Assembly (NCBI GenBank): GCA_018780645.1 | Contig: JADMJJ010000084.1 | Span: 1-49,228 of the forward strand | DNA: 49,228 nucleotides | From: Burkholderiaceae bacterium | GTDB taxonomy: Bacteria > Pseudomonadota > Gammaproteobacteria > Burkholderiales > Burkholderiaceae_C | Direction: 5' to 3' | Shown: piece by piece, positions 44,943 to 49,228 of the stretch | Numbering within the stretch: position 1 is the stretch's first letter | How the letters are laid out: the number at the start of each line of letters is the position of its first letter | Notes under the pieces: generated by a model | What the model saw: only the letters and a program-made list of their open reading frames with translations | What the model was told of the DNA's origin: nothing | Database searches by the model: none | Position numbers and translations under genes: made by a program

Positions 44943-46586
44943 ATGCCCGCCTGGTTGCTTGCCCTGGACCGCCACTTTCCGCTGCGCTACAGCACCTGGC
45001 TGCTGTGCATCGTCGGCTGCCTGCTGTGCGCCTTTGTCTGGGTCGTCACCGGCCAGCTGGGCGTGGCGACGCTGGTGTTCGCGGGCCTGGCGGGCTTGGG
45101 CCTGCGCGATGTGCGCCAGGTCAAGCGCTCGGTGCTGCGCAACTATCCGGTCATCGGCCATCTGCGCTTTCTGCTCGAGTTCATACGCCCCGAGATCCGC
45201 CAGTACTTTCTGGAGAGCGACAACGAGGCCACGCCGTTCTCGCGCCAGCAGCGCTCGCTGGTCTACCAGCGCGCCAAGGGCGATTCCGACAAGCGCCCAT
45301 TCGGCACCCAGCGCGATGTACGCGCCCCCGGCTACGAATGGATCAACCACTCGATGGTGCCCACCGCGCTGGACTCGCACGACTTTCGCATCACCATAGG
45401 GGAGGGTCGTGCCCTGCCCTACTCGGCCAGCATCTTCAATATCTCGGCGATGAGCTTCGGTGCGCTGTCGGCCAATGCCATCCTGTCGCTGAACTCCGGC
45501 GCCAGGCAGGGCGGCTTTGCGCACGACACCGGCGAGGGTTCGATCAGCGTGCACCACCGCCAGCACGGGGGCGACCTGATCTGGGAGATAGGCTCGGGCT
45601 ACTTCGGCTGCCGCAATGACGACGGCTCGTTCAGTCCCGAGCGCTTCATGGCCAATGCGCGCGACCCGCAGGTCAAGATGATCGAACTCAAGCTCAGCCA
45701 GGGTGCCAAGCCGGGCCATGGCGGGGTGCTGCCGGGGCCCAAGGTGACGGCCGAGATCGCCCAGGCGCGCGGCGTGAATATCGGTGAAGACTGCATCTCG
45801 CCGGCCTCGCACAGCGCCTTCGCCACGCCCATCGAGATGATGCGATTCATCGACCGGCTACGCGATATGTCGGGCGGCAAGCCGACCGGCTTCAAGCTCT
45901 GCATCGGCCACCCCTGGGAGTGGTTCGCGATCTGCAAGGCCATGCTGGAGACCGGCATCACGCCGGACTTCATCGTCGTCGATGGCGCCGAGGGCGGCAC
46001 CGGTGCGGCGCCGCTGGAGTTCACCGACCATGTCGGCGCGCCGCTGCAGGAAGGCCTGCTGCTGGTGCACAACACGCTCGTGGGCCTGGACCTGCGCGAC
46101 AAGATCAAACTCGGTTGCGCCGGCAAGGTGGTCAGCGCCTTTGACATCGCCCGCATGCTGGCGCTGGGCGCCGACTGGTGCAACTCGGCGCGCGGCTTCA
46201 TGTTCGCCCTGGGCTGCATACAGGCGCAGAACTGCCACACCGGCCACTGCCCGACCGGGGTGACGACGCAGGATCCGGTGCGCCAGCAGGCCCTGGTCGT
46301 GCCCGACAAGGCCGAGCGGGTGTTCCACTTCCATGACAACACCCTGAAGGCCTTGAAGGAGCTGGTGCAGGCCGCCGGCCTGCAGCACCCGAGTGAGCTC
46401 TCGGCCGCGCACATCGTGCAGCGGGTCAGCGCGCATGAGGTCAAGCTGCTCAGCGGCCTGCTGCCCTTTGTGGCGCGCGGCGCCTTGCTGCACGGCGAGC
46501 TGCCGCACAACACCTTCAAGCTGTATTGGCCGGTGGCCAGTGCGCACAGCTTCCATGCCAGCGCCGCGCTGACCGCCGCCCCCTGA
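44943..46586 (+). CDS. FMN-binding glutamate synthase family protein
   Basis: A 547-residue protein with two N-terminal TM segments (about 15-60) and a glutamate-synthase-like FMN barrel. Landmarks are ISAMSFGALSANAI, GEGSISVHHRQHGGDLIWEIGSGYFG, GHGGVLPG, DGAEGGTGAAPLEF and the cysteine-rich GCIQAQNCHTGHCPTGV that may bind a 3Fe-4S cluster. It lacks the glutaminase and the GXGXG domains of full GltB, so the reaction is unknown. Start at 44943 is favoured by GGAG six bases upstream over the TTG at 44922. Confidence 0.87.
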   Translation: MPAWLLALDRHFPLRYSTWLLCIVGCLLCAFVWVVTGQLGVATLVFAGLAGLGLRDVRQVKRSVLRNYPVIGHLRFLLEFIRPEIRQYFLESDNEATPFSRQQRSLVYQRAKGDSDKRPFGTQRDVRAPGYEWINHSMVPTALDSHDFRITIGEGRALPYSASIFNISAMSFGALSANAILSLNSGARQGGFAHDTGEGSISVHHRQHGGDLIWEIGSGYFGCRNDDGSFSPERFMANARDPQVKMIELKLSQGAKPGHGGVLPGPKVTAEIAQARGVNIGEDCISPASHSAFATPIEMMRFIDRLRDMSGGKPTGFKLCIGHPWEWFAICKAMLETGITPDFIVVDGAEGGTGAAPLEFTDHVGAPLQEGLLLVHNTLVGLDLRDKIKLGCAGKVVSAFDIARMLALGADWCNSARGFMFALGCIQAQNCHTGHCPTGVTTQDPVRQQALVVPDKAERVFHFHDNTLKALKELVQAAGLQHPSELSAAHIVQRVSAHEVKLLSGLLPFVARGALLHGELPHNTFKLYWPVASAHSFHASAALTAAP

Positions 46587-46690
46587 ATCGGGGGGAGTGC
46601 TTGCCCTTGCAGCACCGGGTCGGGGGGATGGCAAGCCGGTCCGGTGCACCAACAATGTGCTGTTGCTACCGATCCCCCGCTACCCGCCCC

Positions 46691-47353
46691 ATGTCCGAAA
46701 TCGTCGTTGTCAGAAGAACCCTGGAATCGGTTCAGCGCGCCCAGTCAGAGCTGGCCGCAATTCCCGAGCTGCACTGGGCCGGCGGCACCCAGAGTCTCAG
46801 CCAGGCGGCCGAGCTGATACGGCTGCGCAAGCCGCAGCTGCTGCTGTGTGATCTGCGCCTGGTCGGCGGCAACGCGATGCATTTGCTGAAGTCGCTGCAC
46901 AAGACGCCATTGGCCGATGCCGCGCCGCCGCGTGTGCTGCTGCTCACACCCTCGGCCGATGATCAATTGCTGTTTCAGGCCCTGTGCGCCGGGGCCGATG
47001 GCTATGCGCTGGATGCCGGCGACCCTGAGCAGTTGCAGCACGCAGCGATCGATTTCCTGACCGGCCAGGCACCGATGTCACCGATGATTGCGCGCCAGAT
47101 GCTGGAGTGCTTCGGCGAGCCGCGCACGCCGGTTTACCGCGCCAGCCAGCCGCCCAGGTGGCCGGTCATCGAGCCGGTGCGCAGCGGCGACCTGGCCGAG
47201 ACCGAGTGCAGCCTCTTGAGCCTGCTGGCCCACGGGCTGCTGGCCGACGAGATTGCGCGCTGCTGGGGCCAGGCACTTGAGCAGGTAGCGCGCCAGATTG
47301 CGCGCCTGTACCGCAAGCTGCATGCTGCGGCACCCTGCCCGGCGCGGGCCTGA
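46691..47353 (+). CDS. Degenerate NarL-type response regulator
   Basis: A 220-residue protein with a receiver-like and a LuxR-like domain. The phospho-Asp is kept (LLLCDLRLVGG, D54), but the acidic pair is replaced by VVRRT (R8, R9) and the conserved lysine in the GYxLK position is Asp-neighboured GYALDAGD. The C-terminal helix-turn-helix is weak (TECSLLSLLAHGLLADEIARCWGQ and RQIARLYRKLHA). It is probably phosphorylation-independent. No kinase is adjacent. It follows the glutamate-synthase-like gene by about 100 bp. Confidence 0.75.
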   Translation: MSEIVVVRRTLESVQRAQSELAAIPELHWAGGTQSLSQAAELIRLRKPQLLLCDLRLVGGNAMHLLKSLHKTPLADAAPPRVLLLTPSADDQLLFQALCAGADGYALDAGDPEQLQHAAIDFLTGQAPMSPMIARQMLECFGEPRTPVYRASQPPRWPVIEPVRSGDLAETECSLLSLLAHGLLADEIARCWGQALEQVARQIARLYRKLHAAAPCPARA

Positions 47354-47374
47354 ACGGCCCGAGCGGCGGACGAC

Positions 47375-48001
47375 TCAGGCGGGCGGACGGGTGTCGATGA
47401 AGCTCTGGCGCAGCGCCAGCTTCTCATACAGCTTGGCCAGATTCGGGTGGTCACCGCGCCAGTCGATCTGCGGAAAGCGGAAGTCCAGATAGCCCAGGGC
47501 ACATCCAACGGCCACATCGGCCAGCGAGAAGTGGTTGCCCGAGCACCAGTTCTTTTCACCCAGGCCCTGGCTCATGGCCTTCAGCGCAGCGCTGATCTTG
47601 CCCATCTGGCGGTCGACCCAGACCTGCGAGCGTTGCTCCTCGGTGCGGCCACCCCAGGTCTGCTCAAGGCGCGCCAGGATGGAGGCGTCGAGCAGGCCGT
47701 CGGCCAGCGCCTCCCAGGTGCGCACCTCGATGCGTTCACGGCCGCGCTCGGGCATCAGCTTGCCCACCGGCGACAGCGTATCCACATACTCGACGATCAC
47801 GCGCGAGTCGAAGACCGCGCCGCTGATCGAGTCCTGGCCTTCCATCACCAGACAGGGCACCTTGCCCAGCGGGTTGACTTTCAGAATGTCGTCGCTGGCC
47901 CAGACGTCCTCCAGCACCAGCTGAAAGTCAAGTTTTTTCTCGGCCATCACGATGCGGACTTTGCGGACGTAGGGGCTGGTGAGTGATCCGATGAGCTTCA
48001 T
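47375..48001 (-). CDS. Glutathione S-transferase family protein
   Basis: A 208-residue cytosolic GST. The thioredoxin-like N-domain starts KLIGSLTSPYVRKVRIVMAEK with Ser9/Tyr11 near the glutathione site, then VPCLVM and the SRVIVEYVD loop. The all-helical C-domain ends with the HFSLADVAVGCALGYLDFR N-capping box. The substrate is unknown. The start at 48001 is favoured because the 41 residues before it in frame lie in the divergent promoter region. TAGAAT (48045-48040, minus) may be its -10. Confidence 0.92.
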   Translation of the reverse strand: MKLIGSLTSPYVRKVRIVMAEKKLDFQLVLEDVWASDDILKVNPLGKVPCLVMEGQDSISGAVFDSRVIVEYVDTLSPVGKLMPERGRERIEVRTWEALADGLLDASILARLEQTWGGRTEEQRSQVWVDRQMGKISAALKAMSQGLGEKNWCSGNHFSLADVAVGCALGYLDFRFPQIDWRGDHPNLAKLYEKLALRQSFIDTRPPA

Positions 48002-48111
48002 GTGGGTTCTTGGGGACTGCGGTCCTCGTTGTGAAGATGATTCTAGCGAAGCATCTGTTGCGTGACAGTCTGTACAAAACAACTGATCTGGTGCAGGGCC
48101 ACGTAGACAGA

Positions 48112-48139
48112 AAGTTCTAGACAAAACGTTCTAGAACTT
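48112..48139. promoter_or_regulatory. Inverted repeat over the blaI promoter, likely operator
   Basis: AAGTTCTAGA (48112-48121) and TCTAGAACTT (48130-48139) are perfect inverted repeats 8 bp apart. They cover the -35 TAGACA (48118-48123) and the 17-bp spacer to the -10 TATTCT (48141-48146). BlaI-type repressors bind such dyads and repress their own genes. Confidence 0.65.
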
Positions 48140-48146
48140 CTATTCT
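48118..48146 (+). promoter_or_regulatory. blaI promoter, leaderless-type
   Basis: -35 TAGACA, spacer 17 bp, -10 TATTCT, then seven bases to the ATG at 48154. Both boxes and spacing match sigma-70; the transcript should start at or next to the ATG. Confidence 0.6.
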
Positions 48147-48153
48147 GCACGCC

Positions 48154-48531
48154 ATGCAAACCGCGCCGCCCAAACCCACCGCCGCCGAGCTGGACCTGTT
48201 GCGCACGCTGTGGCGCATAGGCCCGGCCACCGCCAAGCAGGTCCATGAGGCCCTGCTCGCCGACCGCCCCGACGCCAGCGACGCCACCGTGCTGCGCCAG
48301 CTGCAAATCATGCATGGCAAGGGCCTGCTGACCCGCGACGAGAGCCAGCGCTCGCATGTCTACGCGCCGGCGCAATCGCAGGACGCGCTGCAGACCCATT
48401 TGCTCAAGGACCTGATCGCCAAGGCCTTTGCCGGCTCCGGCAAGGCCCTGGTGCTGGCCGCGCTGAAGGGCCACGTCAGCAAGAAGGAACGGGCCGAGAT
48501 CGAGAAGTTTCTGCATGGGGATGAGGCATGA
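48154..48531 (+). CDS. blaI: BlaI/MecI/CopY-family transcriptional repressor
   Basis: A 125-residue winged-helix repressor. The N-terminal region KPTAAELDLLRTLWRIGPATAKQVHEAL and SDATVLRQLQIMHGKGLL is typical, with the C-terminal dimerisation part. In the known systems it is cleaved when a BlaR1-type sensor detects a beta-lactam. Here the next gene encodes such an M56 protein and overlaps it by ATGA, so the two form a regulator pair. No beta-lactamase gene is seen in the window. Confidence 0.9.
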   Translation: MQTAPPKPTAAELDLLRTLWRIGPATAKQVHEALLADRPDASDATVLRQLQIMHGKGLLTRDESQRSHVYAPAQSQDALQTHLLKDLIAKAFAGSGKALVLAALKGHVSKKERAEIEKFLHGDEA

Positions 48532-49228
48532 GCCTTCTGCTGGACTTGTGGGTGCCGGCCTTGGGCTGGGCGCTGCTGAACTTCGCCTGGCAGGGCCTGC
48601 TGGTAGGCGCAGGTGCGGCTTTGCTGCTGTTCTTGCTGCGCGGAGCCGGACCACGCAGCCGCTACGCCGTTTGCGGCCTCGCCCTGCTGCTGTGCCTGCT
48701 GCTGCCCATCCTGCATCTGAGCGCCGATGCGCCATCGCCGCCCGCGACCGAGCTGGCACTGGAGCGCCCAGGCTGGTTGATCACGCTGCAGTCCTTGCTG
48801 CCCGAGCTGGTGCTCGCCTGGTGCCTGGGCGTGGCCCTGATGGCGTTGCGCCTCGGCCTGGGCCTGGCCTGGGTGGCGCGGCTGAGGCGGAGTGCCCACG
48901 AGCGGCATCCGCAGTGGCAGGCACGAACGGATGCACTGGCGCGACGCATGGGCCTGCGCGGTCGGGTGCCGCTGCAGGTGCTTGAGCAACTCGGCAGCCC
49001 GCTGACGGTGGGCTGGTGGCGACCGGTGATTCTGGTGCCCGCGGCCCTGATCAGCGGCATGCCGGCGCCGCTGCTGGAGGCCCTGCTGGCCCATGAGCTG
49101 GCCCATGTGCGGCGGCTGGACTATCTCATCAATCTGCTGCAAAGCGGCATCGAGGCGCTGCTGTTCTTCCATCCGGTCGTGTGGTGGTTGTCGAGCCGCA
49201 TGCGGCGCGAGCGCGAGCAGGTGGCCGA
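48528..49228 (+). CDS. M56 family (BlaR1-like) metallopeptidase, partial
   Basis: The first 233 residues of a membrane metallopeptidase; the gene runs off the right edge. It has several TM helices (about 10-40, 46-65, 90-118 and 205-222), a cytoplasmic loop, and the zinc motif AHELAHVRR (HELAH, 189-193). The segment LTVGWWRPVILVP is typical of M56 proteins. It would cleave BlaI on a cell-wall signal. Whether a penicillin-binding sensor domain follows cannot be seen. Confidence 0.88.
   Translation, partial: MSLLLDLWVPALGWALLNFAWQGLLVGAGAALLLFLLRGAGPRSRYAVCGLALLLCLLLPILHLSADAPSPPATELALERPGWLITLQSLLPELVLAWCLGVALMALRLGLGLAWVARLRRSAHERHPQWQARTDALARRMGLRGRVPLQVLEQLGSPLTVGWWRPVILVPAALISGMPAPLLEALLAHELAHVRRLDYLINLLQSGIEALLFFHPVVWWLSSRMRREREQVA

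Noticed and set aside
43329-45812. 827-residue minus-strand frame
   Set aside because: Shifted frame of paaH joined to antisense of the glutamate-synthase-like gene.

Overview
The window is high-GC chromosomal DNA from a betaproteobacterium, most likely a Burkholderiales member of the Roseateles/Pelomonas/Leptothrix type. The basis is the combination of an incomplete mannose-family PTS (EIIA-HPr-EI), the dacA-dat-ybeD-lipB-lipA order, a DUF1840 gene, an Omp32-like porin and betaproteobacterial rrn-type promoters. The genus is inferred, not proven. There is no phage, transposon, CRISPR array or tRNA. The content is housekeeping and catabolic genes packed densely, with many ATGA stop/start overlaps.

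Layout. 1-441: leader and tandem promoters of an rRNA operon whose 16S gene lies just off the left edge, read leftward. 442-5744: ptsI, then olsB on the opposite strand, then ptsH, EIIA, an MFS transporter and a lipoprotein. 5796-9494: a CoA-transferase, a thioredoxin-like protein, a degenerate kinase/receiver protein and a TlpA-like protein. 9495-17013 (minus, one + strand Sel1 gene inside): lipA, lipB, ybeD, dat, dacA, a hydrolase, a [2Fe-2S] ferredoxin, a VanZ protein and hemJ. 17097-17209: a candidate small RNA. 17322-25263: hemB, corA, ybeY-ybeZ, a NarL-type two-component pair and ruvAB. 25387-29691 (minus): a porin, then the DUF1840, histidine phosphatase, DSD1 aldolase and sterol-desaturase-like run. 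29768-33222 (minus): HD-GYP and PAS-GGDEF-EAL, a c-di-GMP pair. 33631-38563: pcaI-pcaJ-pcaF, an IclR regulator and pobA, covering entry and exit steps of 4-hydroxybenzoate degradation. 38659-49228: a cysteine desulfurase/degenerate MBL/rhodanese fusion, an EcsC-like protein, a DUF885 peptidase, paaH, an FMN glutamate-synthase-like protein, a degenerate response regulator, a GST and blaI-blaR-like genes (the last cut by the right edge).

The most unusual points are: (1) about ten genes with a -10-like hexamer only 5-9 nt before the ATG, suggesting leaderless mRNAs; (2) a three-domain sulfur-handling fusion whose middle domain has lost its main metal motif; (3) a terminator-bearing candidate sRNA between hemJ and hemB; (4) two signalling proteins that keep the fold but lack key catalytic or phosphorylation residues; (5) a perfect inverted repeat over the -35 of the blaI promoter; (6) opposite-strand genes set inside the PTS and lip clusters. 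All calls come from reading the sequence; no database search was possible.
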